This document shows positions 6,348 through 12,710 of a DNA stretch of 12,710 nucleotides, piece by piece; the stretch's first letter is position 1; each line of letters opens with the position of its first letter. The notes below the pieces were generated by a model. That model searched no databases, was not told the DNA's origin, and worked only from the letters and a program-made list of their open reading frames with translations. Position numbers and translations under genes: made by a program. The stretch is from CBDULX01 sp048550535 (lineage in GTDB: Bacteria; Pseudomonadota; Gammaproteobacteria; SZUA-229): assembly GCA_048550535.1 (NCBI GenBank), contig JBLYYN010000096.1, forward strand, positions 1-12,710, written 5' to 3'.

Positions 6348-6971
6348 ATGAATTCAAATTCCAGTAAGGCAACACTTTATTACATCCACGACCCAATGTG
6401 TAGCTGGTGCTGGGGTTTTCGGCCTGTGTGGCAGCAGGTACTGGAAAAATTACCCAAACAGATCAAAGTACAGTATGTGCTCGGTGGTCTGGCACCGGAT
6501 TCCGATGCGGCCATGCCCCAGGATATGCAACTAAGCATTGCCGCCACCTGGCAGATGATTCAAAAAGAAATACCCGGCACCCAGTTCAATTTTGATTTCT
6601 GGAATCACTGCCTGCCCCGCCGCTCAACATATCCCGCCTGCCGTGCTGTGATTGCAGCCACTAAACAAAATCCTGCTGCTGAAACCGAAATGCTTCTGGC
6701 TATTCAGCAGGCCTATTATTTAAGGGCCGAAAACCCATCGGATTACCCGACATTGATTGATCTGGCAGAACCTATAGGGCTGGATAAAGAGCAATTTGCC
6801 AGCGATATTCTATCCGATGAAGTGGAACAGATACTGCAACAGAACATCAAGCTGGCCCACAGCATGTATGTATACAGTTTTCCCAGCCTGATACTGGAGC
6901 GTAATGGACAACAGGAAGCTATTAAGATTGATTACAATGATGCGGATAAGATTTTACAACAGATTTTCTAG
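6348..6971 (+). CDS. DsbA/FrnE-family thiol-disulfide oxidoreductase (cytoplasmic)
   Basis: This 207-residue protein (counted from the ATG) starts MNSNSSKATLYYIHDPMCSWCWGF. The CSWC at residues 18-21 is the redox-active CxxC of the thioredoxin fold in the DsbA/FrnE group. The DPMCSWCWGF block is characteristic of a cytoplasmic subgroup annotated as 'DsbA family protein' or 'protein-disulfide isomerase'. A long helical insertion follows (about 55-160), then the return to the thioredoxin fold with YSFPSLIL, whose proline (about residue 179) would be the cis-proline opposite the active site. There is no signal peptide, so it should act in the cytoplasm. The frame extends upstream to a TTG at 6297. 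I preferred the ATG because it fits the family length and AGGA lies 13 bases before it, while nothing resembling a ribosome binding site precedes the TTG. Confidence 0.85.
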   Translation: MNSNSSKATLYYIHDPMCSWCWGFRPVWQQVLEKLPKQIKVQYVLGGLAPDSDAAMPQDMQLSIAATWQMIQKEIPGTQFNFDFWNHCLPRRSTYPACRAVIAATKQNPAAETEMLLAIQQAYYLRAENPSDYPTLIDLAEPIGLDKEQFASDILSDEVEQILQQNIKLAHSMYVYSFPSLILERNGQQEAIKIDYNDADKILQQIF

Positions 6972-7024
6972 CTATTGGCTTTTCTGTTATTGCTAATATC
7001 CGGATATAGTTTGTCAGAATATTT

Positions 7025-7049
7025 TTCTTCTATATTCATCATAGAAGAA
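7025..7049. repeat. Perfect 9-bp inverted repeat after the DsbA-like gene
   Basis: TTCTTCTAT (7025-7033) and ATAGAAGAA (7041-7049) pair perfectly with a 7-base loop. It lies 54 bases past the DsbA-like stop, in the 209-base convergent gap. It is AT-rich and not followed by a T-run on the plus strand, so it is only a weak terminator candidate. Confidence 0.4.
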
Positions 7050-7096
7050 GCCTAAATCTAATTTCCGCTTTATTTTAACTGCTCACGATTTTGTAA

Positions 7097-7126
7097 CATT
7101 GGTTTCGCCAGACGGCGAAACCAATG
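7097..7126. terminator. Perfect 13-bp hairpin between convergent genes (terminator or repeat element)
   Basis: CATTGGTTTCGCC (7097-7109) and GGCGAAACCAATG (7114-7126) are exact reverse complements around the 4-base loop AGAC. This is the strongest hairpin in the window, and it sits between the DsbA-like gene and the convergent epimerase gene. Neither strand shows the T-tract of a standard intrinsic terminator after it. It may be a bidirectional terminator or mRNA 3'-end stabiliser, or a copy of a dispersed REP-like palindrome. Apart from this and the 9-bp repeat at 7025-7049, I see nothing else in the gap 6972-7180. Confidence 0.5.
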
Positions 7127-7180
7127 CCTAAAGAAATACTAAATTAAATTACAGTACAAACTGTTAAATTATAAAACATC

Positions 7181-8185
7181 TCAACTATGATAACTCTTAT
7201 ACCAGTCCACAAACTTCTGGATGCCTTCCTTTAATGGTGTCGCGGGTTTAAAGCCCACCGCTGCATACAGGCTATCGATATTGGCATAGGTGGCGACCAC
7301 ATCACCATCCTGCATAGGCAACATGGTTTTTTCGGCTTTTTTACCCACCGCATTTTCGATAGTTTCTATGAACTCCATTAACTGCACCGGTTCGTTGTTG
7401 CCAATATTATATATCCGATAAGGCGCATAGCTGCTGGCAGGATCAGGTGCACTGGTATCAAACTCAGGATTGGGTTCTGCTACTTTATCGATAACCCGAA
7501 CAACACCTTCGGTAATGTCATCGATATAGGTGAAATCACGCTGCATTTTACCATCATTAAACACCTTGATGGCCTGGTCGCGCAATATGGCACCGGTGAA
7601 TAAGGAGGGCGACATATCGGGACGTCCCCAGGGACCGTAAACGGTGAAAAAGCGTAAGCCTGTGGTGGGCAGGTCATACAGATGGCTGTAGGTATGGGCC
7701 ATGAGTTCTGCAGATTTTTTGGTGGCCGCATACAGGCTTACCGGATGATCCACATTGTCATGCACACTGAAGGGCATGCGGGTATTGGCACCGTAAACAC
7801 TGGAACTGCTGGCATAAACAAAGTGTTCAACCTTGTTATGACGACAACCTTCCAGCAGGTTCCCAAAACCCACCAGGTTACTGTCAACATAGGCCTGAGG
7901 ATTGATCAGGGAATAACGCACCCCGGCCTGGGCTGCCAGGTTAACCACCTTGTTAAAGCCCTGCTCGCCGAACAGGGCTTCCATGGCCGGGCGATCGGCA
8001 ATATCCATTTCAATGAAATTAAATTTATCATAACCATCCAGCTGCTTCAGACGATCCAGCTTGAGCTGCACATCGTAATAATCATTCAGGTTATCAATAC
8101 CGACCACTTCATCGCCACGATCCAGCAGGGCTTTCGCTACGTACATGCCGATAAAACCGGCGGCTCCTGTAACCAGGACTTTCAT
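7181..8185 (-). CDS. UDP-glucuronate 4-epimerase-like NAD-dependent epimerase
   Basis: This 334-residue extended short-chain dehydrogenase has a Rossmann NAD-binding motif GAAGFIG (7-13), the acidic D31 of GIDNLNDYYD that holds the NAD ribose, NLAAQAGVRYS (82-92), the ASSSSVYG segment (125-132) and the catalytic pair Y152-x3-K156 in LYAATKKSAE. The block NLNDYYDVQLKLDRL is the hallmark I associate with UDP-glucuronate 4-epimerases (the CapI/Cap1J type) rather than with GalE or dTDP-glucose dehydratases. It should interconvert UDP-glucuronate and UDP-galacturonate in the cytoplasm. This fits its place directly after ugd, which makes UDP-glucuronate. AGGA lies 8 bases before the ATG, so the start is well supported. 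A 151-base leader dominated by a heptanucleotide array separates it from ugd. Confidence 0.9.
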   Translation of the reverse strand: MKVLVTGAAGFIGMYVAKALLDRGDEVVGIDNLNDYYDVQLKLDRLKQLDGYDKFNFIEMDIADRPAMEALFGEQGFNKVVNLAAQAGVRYSLINPQAYVDSNLVGFGNLLEGCRHNKVEHFVYASSSSVYGANTRMPFSVHDNVDHPVSLYAATKKSAELMAHTYSHLYDLPTTGLRFFTVYGPWGRPDMSPSLFTGAILRDQAIKVFNDGKMQRDFTYIDDITEGVVRVIDKVAEPNPEFDTSAPDPASSYAPYRIYNIGNNEPVQLMEFIETIENAVGKKAEKTMLPMQDGDVVATYANIDSLYAAVGFKPATPLKEGIQKFVDWYKSYHS

Positions 8186-8210
8186 ATTTTTATCCTATTT
8201 GCTCTATGAT

Positions 8211-8329
8211 CTTAGGTCTTAGGTCTTAGGTCTTAGGTCTTAGGTCTTAGGTCTTTTGACTTACGACTTACGACTTACGACTTACGACTTATGACTTATG
8301 ACTTACGACTTAAGACTTATAACTTACGA
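8211..8329. repeat. Heptanucleotide tandem array (17 units of 7 bp)
   Basis: On the plus strand there are six identical units CTTAGGT (8211-8252), one bridging unit CTTTTGA (8253-8259), then ten units of the form CTTANNA (8260-8329). In order these are four CTTACGA, two CTTATGA, CTTACGA, CTTAAGA, CTTATAA and CTTACGA. The phase is kept without any indel over 119 bases. The array starts 25 bases upstream of the epimerase ATG and ends 7 bases before the ugd stop codon. Read as ugd-epimerase mRNA, nearly every unit contains TAA. Because 7 is not a multiple of 3, all reading frames are quickly closed. Such arrays expand and shrink by replication slippage. They resemble the short tandem heptamer repeats described in cyanobacteria, a likeness in form only. 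Confidence 0.95.
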
Positions 8330-8336
8330 TTTAAAA

Positions 8337-9641
8337 TCACCGCCCCACACAGTAATAATCAAAGCCGTGCTGCCGCATCACATCTCGTTCATACACATTA
8401 CGCAGGTCGATAAACACATTGCCTTTCATCTTCTGTTTAACATGGTCCAGATCCAGACCTCGATACTCGTTCCATTCGGTCATTAGAACCACCGCATCGG
8501 CATTTTCGATAACCTGATCCACACTGTCACAATACTCTATGGACTCCGGCAGTATTTTCCTGGCTTCTTCCATGCCTTCCGGGTCATGGACCTTGATTAC
8601 CGCACCTTTATCGGCCATGGCAGGCAAAATTGCCAGGGATGGGGAATCCCGCATATCGTCGGTTTCCGGTTTGAAAGTCAGCCCCAGCACACCGATCACC
8701 TTATCGGACTCAGAACCACCCAGTGCTTCGCGTATTTTAGTTACCATGCGCGCTTTTTGTGACGCATTCACTTCTACCACAGATTCCACGATTCGGCTGG
8801 AGGCCCCATGTTCCTGGGCAATACGAATCAGTGCCAGGGTATCTTTGGGAAAACAGGAGCCACCATAACCGGGGCCAGGATGGAGGAATTTTTTGCCTAT
8901 ACGACCATCCAGACCCATGCCTTTGGATACCGAATGCACGTCCGCCCCAACTTTTTCACAGAGCTGGGAAATTTCATTAATGAAACTGATTTTGGTGGCC
9001 AGGAACGCATTGGAGGCGTATTTGATTAACTCGGCACTTTCCAGATTAGTCACATGAATAGGGGCTTCGATCAGATTCAGGGGGCGGTACAATTCTCTCA
9101 ATAGTGTCTCAGCTCGAGCACTCTCCACACCCAGCACTACTCGGTCAGGGCGCATAAAATCACCGATGGCCGAACCTTCACGCAGGAATTCAGGATTGGA
9201 AGCGACGTCAAAATCGGCACCGGGATTGGTTTTTTTAATAATCCGTGCCACCTGGCGCGCAGTACCCACAGGGACCGTGGATTTATCCACGATAACGGTA
9301 TAGCCCTGCAGATAATTGGCCACTTCTTCTGCCGCGGCATACACATACTGCAGATCGGCGTGACCATCACCACGGCGGGTGGGGGTACCCACGGCAATAA
9401 ACACCAGGTCGGCATTGGCCACCGATGCTTTAAGCTCGGTGGAAAAACCCAGGCGTCCCGATGCCACGTTACGCGCCACCAGATCATCCAGGCCCGGTTC
9501 ATAGATCGGTATGCCACCTTGCAGCAAGGCATTGATTTTAGACTCATCCTTGTCCACACAAATTACATTGGCACCAAATTCAGCAAAACAGGCACCTGAA
9601 ACCAGACCTACGTACCCCGAACCGATCATAACCACATTCAT
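8337..9641 (-). CDS. ugd: UDP-glucose 6-dehydrogenase
   Basis: This enzyme of 434 residues (from the ATG) oxidises UDP-glucose twice with NAD+ to UDP-glucuronate. The N-terminal Rossmann motif is GSGYVG (7-12). The middle part contains AVGTPT, KSTVPVGT, SNPEFLREGSA and the central helix region IKYASNAFLATKISFINE. The active-site block GPGYGGSCFPKD holds the catalytic cysteine, about residue 263. The C-terminal UDP-binding domain includes LTFKPETDDMRDSP and LMTEWNEY. All key residues are present. The length fits the long bacterial form rather than the shorter E. coli Ugd. The frame reaches a TTG at 9656, but CGGGA sits 6 bases before the ATG at 9641, so I chose that start. It is the first gene after a promoter at 9749-9757 and is followed by the heptamer array and the epimerase gene. 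Confidence 0.95.
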   Translation of the reverse strand: MNVVMIGSGYVGLVSGACFAEFGANVICVDKDESKINALLQGGIPIYEPGLDDLVARNVASGRLGFSTELKASVANADLVFIAVGTPTRRGDGHADLQYVYAAAEEVANYLQGYTVIVDKSTVPVGTARQVARIIKKTNPGADFDVASNPEFLREGSAIGDFMRPDRVVLGVESARAETLLRELYRPLNLIEAPIHVTNLESAELIKYASNAFLATKISFINEISQLCEKVGADVHSVSKGMGLDGRIGKKFLHPGPGYGGSCFPKDTLALIRIAQEHGASSRIVESVVEVNASQKARMVTKIREALGGSESDKVIGVLGLTFKPETDDMRDSPSLAILPAMADKGAVIKVHDPEGMEEARKILPESIEYCDSVDQVIENADAVVLMTEWNEYRGLDLDHVKQKMKGNVFIDLRNVYERDVMRQHGFDYYCVGR

Positions 9642-9748
9642 AGTTGTTCCCGACAATATGACTCAAACAAGGCTAGGCTGGTCATATTTTAAATTTATAT
9701 TAATCACGAAATATGCCTGGACATGGGCTCAGACATGCAGCGGGCTAA

Positions 9749-9757
9749 ATTATAGCA
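9749..9757 (-). promoter_or_regulatory. Extended -10 promoter upstream of ugd
   Basis: On the minus strand the sequence reads TGCTATAAT: a perfect -10 hexamer (9754-9749) preceded by the TG of an extended -10 element. No strong -35 box is present (TAGCTG-like bases at about the right distance), which extended -10 promoters tolerate. Transcription would begin near 9742, about 100 bases before the ugd ATG. It lies in the 151-base gap after the GGDEF-EAL gene, so ugd and the epimerase can be transcribed independently of it. Confidence 0.55.
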
Positions 9758-9792
9758 CCCTTGAAAATAATACAGCTAATTTCACTGCCGAA

Positions 9793-12195
9793 TCAGGCGA
9801 TTGCCTTACTGGAATCGGCCTGATCCTTCTCCAGCAAGGGTACGGGTCGACCAAGATAATAACCCTGGGCAAAGTCTACACCTATATCCTTAAGCAGACT
9901 CAGGGTGTGTTCGTCATCCACCCATTCGGCGATGGTCTGGATCGTCATCACATGGCCGATGTGCGTAATGGCGGCCACCATGGCCCGGTCGATAGAATCG
10001 GTTTGCATATCTTTTACAAACGAACCATCGATCTTGATGTAATCCACCGGCAGATTTTTCAAATAAGCGAATGAACTCAGGCCACTGCCAAAATCATCCA
10101 GCGCGAAAAGGCAGCCTCGTTTCCTCAGGGCCTTGATGAACTTCGTGGCCTTGGCCAGGTTACTGATAGCAGCGGTTTCGGTAATCTCAAAACAAATCTG
10201 GGCAAAATCCACATTGTTCATCATGGCTTCGGTGAGGATGAAATTCAGCATATCGTCATCGGCCAGTGAAATACCGGACAGATTAATGGCCAGCACTATT
10301 TCACCGGATTCCTGCTCATTGATGTGTTTCATGGCGGTGAAAACACCCTTGATGACCCAGCGATCAACCTTATGCATCAGGTTATAACGTTCAGCTGCCG
10401 GAATAAAAATATCCGGTGCCACCACCGAACCGTCCTCATCTCGCATGCGAATGAGTACTTCCCAGTGCCGAGTCTTATAGCCAGTGTCCATAGCCACCAC
10501 CGGTTGCCAGTACAGCAGGAACTGCCCCTTGTCCAGCGCCTGATTGATTCGAGTCGCCCAGTGCATCTGACCATGATGTTTGGCCAGGACGACATCATCC
10601 GGTTGATAAACATGCACCCGGTTTCGCCCCATGTCCTTGGCGGCATAACAGGCCAGATCAGCCGCCGACATTATACCCACCATATCCACATTTTCGGCAT
10701 TGATGCCTACCACGCCAATACTGGCACCCACTTCAAAGGTTTTATCCTGCCAGATAAAACGGAAACCCCTGACCTCCAGGCAGATATTTTCCGCCAGGGT
10801 TCTCGCTTTGTCGATATTGCAGTTCTCCAGCAATACGCCGAATTCATCGCCTCCCAGTCGGGCCAGATGGTCGCCTTCTCGTATGCAACCCTGTAGCAAC
10901 ACCGCCAGTTGACGTAACAACTCATCTCCCGCCATATGACCACAGGTATCGTTGACCACCTTAAACTGGTCGAGATCGATATAACACAGGGCATGATGAC
11001 GGTTCTCTTCCAGCACATTGATCAGGGCCAGCTCCAGGTGATCCTCAAACATACGCCGGTTATACAAACCGGTGAGGGCATCGTGACTGGCCTGATAAGA
11101 CAACTGACGGGTAAGGCGACGAGCATGGCTGACATCCTGGAATACCAGCACGGCACCTATCACCTCACCTTCATCACTACGCATGGGTGCCGCCGAAGCT
11201 TCAATAGGCACAGCTTCACCATCATAGCGAATAAGTGCGGCATGACTGGGTAACTCAACCACGCTGTTCCTGCGCATGGCATCCTGAATCGGATTACTGA
11301 GTCGTTTTCCGGTATCTTCATGGATCAACTTAATCACTGTTTGCAGCTTCATATCGCGCACGGTATCAATAGTGCGTCCGAGCAATCGTTCAGCCACGGG
11401 ATTCATATATTCGATAAGGCCATTGGCTGAAGTGGTGATCACGCCATCCATAATCGAGTGCAAAGTCACTTCTGCACGTTCTTTTTCTTCAGCCAGGGCT
11501 TTGCGGGACTGTTCTAACTGATGCTGCTTTTTCATCGAAGAGTCTAGCGCCATATTGATAAATCTGGCCAGATAACCAAATTCATCTTTGGCGGTTTCCA
11601 GAAAACGAACATTGCGTTCACCCCGTGCAAAACGATCTGCCGACACCACCATATTACGAAACGGACGAGAAAGGATTTTGTGCAGAATAATCTGCAAGAT
11701 GAGGCCAAAACCAAATACAATTGCGCCAATAGACATCATCATGTTCTTACGATAATCAGCAATTAATTGCCGAGTATTGGTGAAGTAAACGATCAGTTCA
11801 ACTTCTTCATAAGTGGACAGAGAAAACACATCGTGCACATGCAGTATATGCTGGAAAGAATCCTGGTCGGACTGAAAGCGACCGGACCTGAAATGATGTC
11901 CCGCCAGATCAAACTCCAGGGCTTCAAAATTATATCGATTAAGCAGTACTTCAATTGTCTTTGGTAAATCCTTAATCGATTCTTCGATAGACAGGTTTTT
12001 TTCAAGCTCATGTTCCAGCTCATCGGCGAACATAAACAAATCATATTTATACTGATTCGCCAAATCCTGTTCATGTACCTGTAATATATAAACCGATGCC
12101 AGGATACCAATTAGAACCATACCCCAAAACACAATACCGGTGATCTTTGCCGGCAACGCCAGCTGATATTGCTCCCTGTTCCAGTCCTGCTTCAT
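9793..12195 (-). CDS. Membrane HAMP-PAS-GGDEF-EAL cyclic di-GMP cyclase/phosphodiesterase
   Basis: This 800-residue protein has, in order: TM helix (about 18-40), a periplasmic domain of about 110 residues, TM helix (153-172), HAMP (172-224), a coiled-coil linker, PAS (about 241-357), GGDEF domain (365-530) and EAL domain (545-790). The cyclase motif GGDEF (448-452) is intact, and the I-site R439-E-G-D442 lies five residues before it. The phosphodiesterase motif is E579-V-L, a common functional variant of EAL. Metal and catalytic residues are visible: N638 (INLSG), E670 (FEITET), D700-D701 (LDDFGSG), K721 (IKIDGSF), E757 (IAEWVDD) and Q777 (QGYYLGRP). Both making and breaking of cyclic di-GMP are therefore possible; which one dominates cannot be told. 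The start overlaps the stop of the upstream membrane-protein gene as ATGA, indicating translational coupling. This is not a degenerate LapD-type receptor. Confidence 0.95.
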   Translation of the reverse strand: MKQDWNREQYQLALPAKITGIVFWGMVLIGILASVYILQVHEQDLANQYKYDLFMFADELEHELEKNLSIEESIKDLPKTIEVLLNRYNFEALEFDLAGHHFRSGRFQSDQDSFQHILHVHDVFSLSTYEEVELIVYFTNTRQLIADYRKNMMMSIGAIVFGFGLILQIILHKILSRPFRNMVVSADRFARGERNVRFLETAKDEFGYLARFINMALDSSMKKQHQLEQSRKALAEEKERAEVTLHSIMDGVITTSANGLIEYMNPVAERLLGRTIDTVRDMKLQTVIKLIHEDTGKRLSNPIQDAMRRNSVVELPSHAALIRYDGEAVPIEASAAPMRSDEGEVIGAVLVFQDVSHARRLTRQLSYQASHDALTGLYNRRMFEDHLELALINVLEENRHHALCYIDLDQFKVVNDTCGHMAGDELLRQLAVLLQGCIREGDHLARLGGDEFGVLLENCNIDKARTLAENICLEVRGFRFIWQDKTFEVGASIGVVGINAENVDMVGIMSAADLACYAAKDMGRNRVHVYQPDDVVLAKHHGQMHWATRINQALDKGQFLLYWQPVVAMDTGYKTRHWEVLIRMRDEDGSVVAPDIFIPAAERYNLMHKVDRWVIKGVFTAMKHINEQESGEIVLAINLSGISLADDDMLNFILTEAMMNNVDFAQICFEITETAAISNLAKATKFIKALRKRGCLFALDDFGSGLSSFAYLKNLPVDYIKIDGSFVKDMQTDSIDRAMVAAITHIGHVMTIQTIAEWVDDEHTLSLLKDIGVDFAQGYYLGRPVPLLEKDQADSSKAIA

Positions 12196-12587
12196 TTAAA
12201 CCCTGCCCAGCGGAGGGATAACAGCAGCGGGCACACTCCACTCATTCCAGAACCAAAAATGGCAAAGCCCATGAACCAGGGGAAAAACCACAGGCTGTCA
12301 TACCACTGATAGCTGAGCAGTAACAATAATCCTACCATTAAATACCACACCCTCTCGGCTTCGATATTAATAGTAGGTGATTCATTCACAGGAGTAGTAA
12401 TATAGGCATAGTTATTACTGAAAGAATCCAGCTTGAGAAAGATTCCAAACAATCTGGAAACACGGTAATTCGTGAGCCCTTCCAGGATCAGAATAGCAAT
12501 AATCGCATAGACGACTGATGACCAGTCAGCATAAAGACCTACCAGCAATAAAAATCCCACTGCCAGCATATAAATACGTTCACTCAT
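12192..12587 (-). CDS. Small polytopic membrane protein with two similar halves (DUF2892-like)
   Basis: This 131-residue protein has about four hydrophobic segments. The halves look duplicated: residues 3-20 (ERIYMLAVGFLLLVGLYAD) and about 78-96 (ERVWYLMVGLLLLLSYQWYD) align, each followed by a second hydrophobic stretch ending in a glycine-rich turn (EGLTNYRVSRL and GSGMSGVCPLLLSLRW). The C-terminal GxSGxCPLL pattern recalls DUF2892 / YgaP-type membrane domains, normally single modules of about 60-70 residues. The assignment is by eye and tentative. The function is unknown. The loop between halves (about 48-77) is polar. The stop codon overlaps the start of the HAMP-PAS-GGDEF-EAL gene by ATGA, so the two proteins are probably made together and may interact in the membrane. 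The ribosome binding site is weak (AGAG 7 bases before the ATG). Confidence 0.75.
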   Translation of the reverse strand: MSERIYMLAVGFLLLVGLYADWSSVVYAIIAILILEGLTNYRVSRLFGIFLKLDSFSNNYAYITTPVNESPTINIEAERVWYLMVGLLLLLSYQWYDSLWFFPWFMGFAIFGSGMSGVCPLLLSLRWAGFK

Positions 12588-12672
12588 GATGACACTCTAA
12601 TACAGCACTATCCCTGGACGGATCTAATTGGCAACAACCAGATAAAAAAGACAGGCTGTTCAAATGCACATC

Positions 12673-12709
12673 TGTCATGACACTATACTCTATTTCAACT
12701 ACATCACAA
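12673..12709 (-). promoter_or_regulatory. Putative promoter of the membrane-protein/GGDEF-EAL operon with adjoining palindrome
   Basis: On the minus strand a -35-like TTGTGA (12709-12704) and a -10-like TATAGT (12687-12682) are 16 bases apart. Immediately downstream, sharing one base with the -10, is the perfect 10-bp palindrome TGTCATGACA (12673-12682), placed where a repressor would block transcription start. The leader to the ATG at 12587 would be about 90 bases. The promoter is moderately convincing. The operator role is inference. Confidence 0.4.
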
Positions 12710-12710
12710 A

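Noticed and set aside
7682..8209. Long plus-strand open frame of 175 codons
   Set aside because: It lies wholly antisense to the epimerase gene, whose motifs and ribosome binding site are clear. The translation shows no recognisable domain.
8204..8336. The repeat array as a CRISPR locus
   Set aside because: Units are 7 bp and contiguous with no spacers, and no cas gene is present.
8298..8486. Plus-strand open frame beginning in the heptamer array (MTYDLRLITYDLK...)
   Set aside because: Its start is the repeat read in translation and the rest is antisense to the 3' end of ugd. No ribosome binding site is evident.
9642..9656. Upstream TTG start for ugd
   Set aside because: The CGGGA ribosome binding site lies between the TTG and the ATG at 9641, and the Rossmann strand begins directly at MNVVMIGSG.
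8185..9793. Complete exopolysaccharide or capsule biosynthesis locus
   Set aside because: Only the two precursor genes are present. There is no Wzx/Wzy, ABC exporter, chain-length regulator or initiating transferase in the window, and the GT2 gene is about 4 kb away on the far side of unrelated genes.
9511..10074. Plus-strand open frame of 187 codons across the ugd / GGDEF-EAL gap
   Set aside because: It is antisense to both genes and runs through the ugd promoter. It has no domain or ribosome binding site.
10324..10896. Plus-strand open frame of 190 codons
   Set aside because: It is antisense to the intact GGDEF-EAL coding sequence and reads as low-information shadow sequence.
1..12710. 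Mobile element, phage, toxin-antitoxin or restriction/defence island
   Set aside because: No transposase, integrase, terminal repeat, small toxin pair or defence domain was recognised, and coding style looks uniform across the window.

Overview
The window reads as a chromosomal segment of a gammaproteobacterium. The best evidence is a pseudouridine synthase that matches Escherichia coli RluA along its whole length, together with a DUF3301-type small protein, a family I know mainly from Gammaproteobacteria. Codon use looks uniform. I see no insertion sequence, integrase, phage gene, tRNA, rRNA or CRISPR array. Genus cannot be told from the sequence alone. No gene-free stretch exceeds about 210 bases.

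Layout. Positions 1-1757 hold three minus-strand genes: the first 27 codons of a lipoprotein cut by the window edge, a DUF3301-like small membrane protein, and an exported beta-propeller dehydrogenase of the glucose/sorbosone type. Divergent from these is rluA (1845-2501), which meets a family 2 glycosyltransferase (2507-3244, minus) tail to tail with only 5 bases between them. Next come a membrane diguanylate cyclase (3399-4493, plus) behind a good sigma70-like promoter, a radical SAM protein (4678-5559, plus), an NADPH-dependent FMN reductase-like flavoprotein (5580-6191, minus) and a DsbA/FrnE-like thiol oxidoreductase (6348-6971, plus).

The right half (7181-12587) is entirely minus-strand. 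Read in the direction of transcription it contains a small polytopic membrane protein built of two similar halves, overlapping by ATGA an 800-residue HAMP-PAS-GGDEF-EAL protein. A fresh promoter with an extended -10 follows, then ugd (UDP-glucose 6-dehydrogenase), a 119-bp array of seventeen 7-bp tandem units, and a UDP-glucuronate 4-epimerase-like gene. The last two enzymes would convert UDP-glucose to UDP-glucuronate and then UDP-galacturonate, precursors of acidic exopolysaccharide, capsule or LPS.

The functional theme is cyclic di-GMP signalling beside polysaccharide precursor supply: one diguanylate cyclase and one dual cyclase/phosphodiesterase, both with every catalytic motif visible, within reach of ugd and the epimerase. 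That they regulate these genes is inference. The most unusual non-coding structure is the heptanucleotide array in the ugd-epimerase leader. Others are a perfect 13-bp hairpin at 7097-7126 without a U-tract, an inverted repeat lying inside the diguanylate cyclase promoter, and a hairpin around its only Shine-Dalgarno-like sequence. I did not find a clearly new multi-gene system; most genes here are recognisable housekeeping or signalling families.
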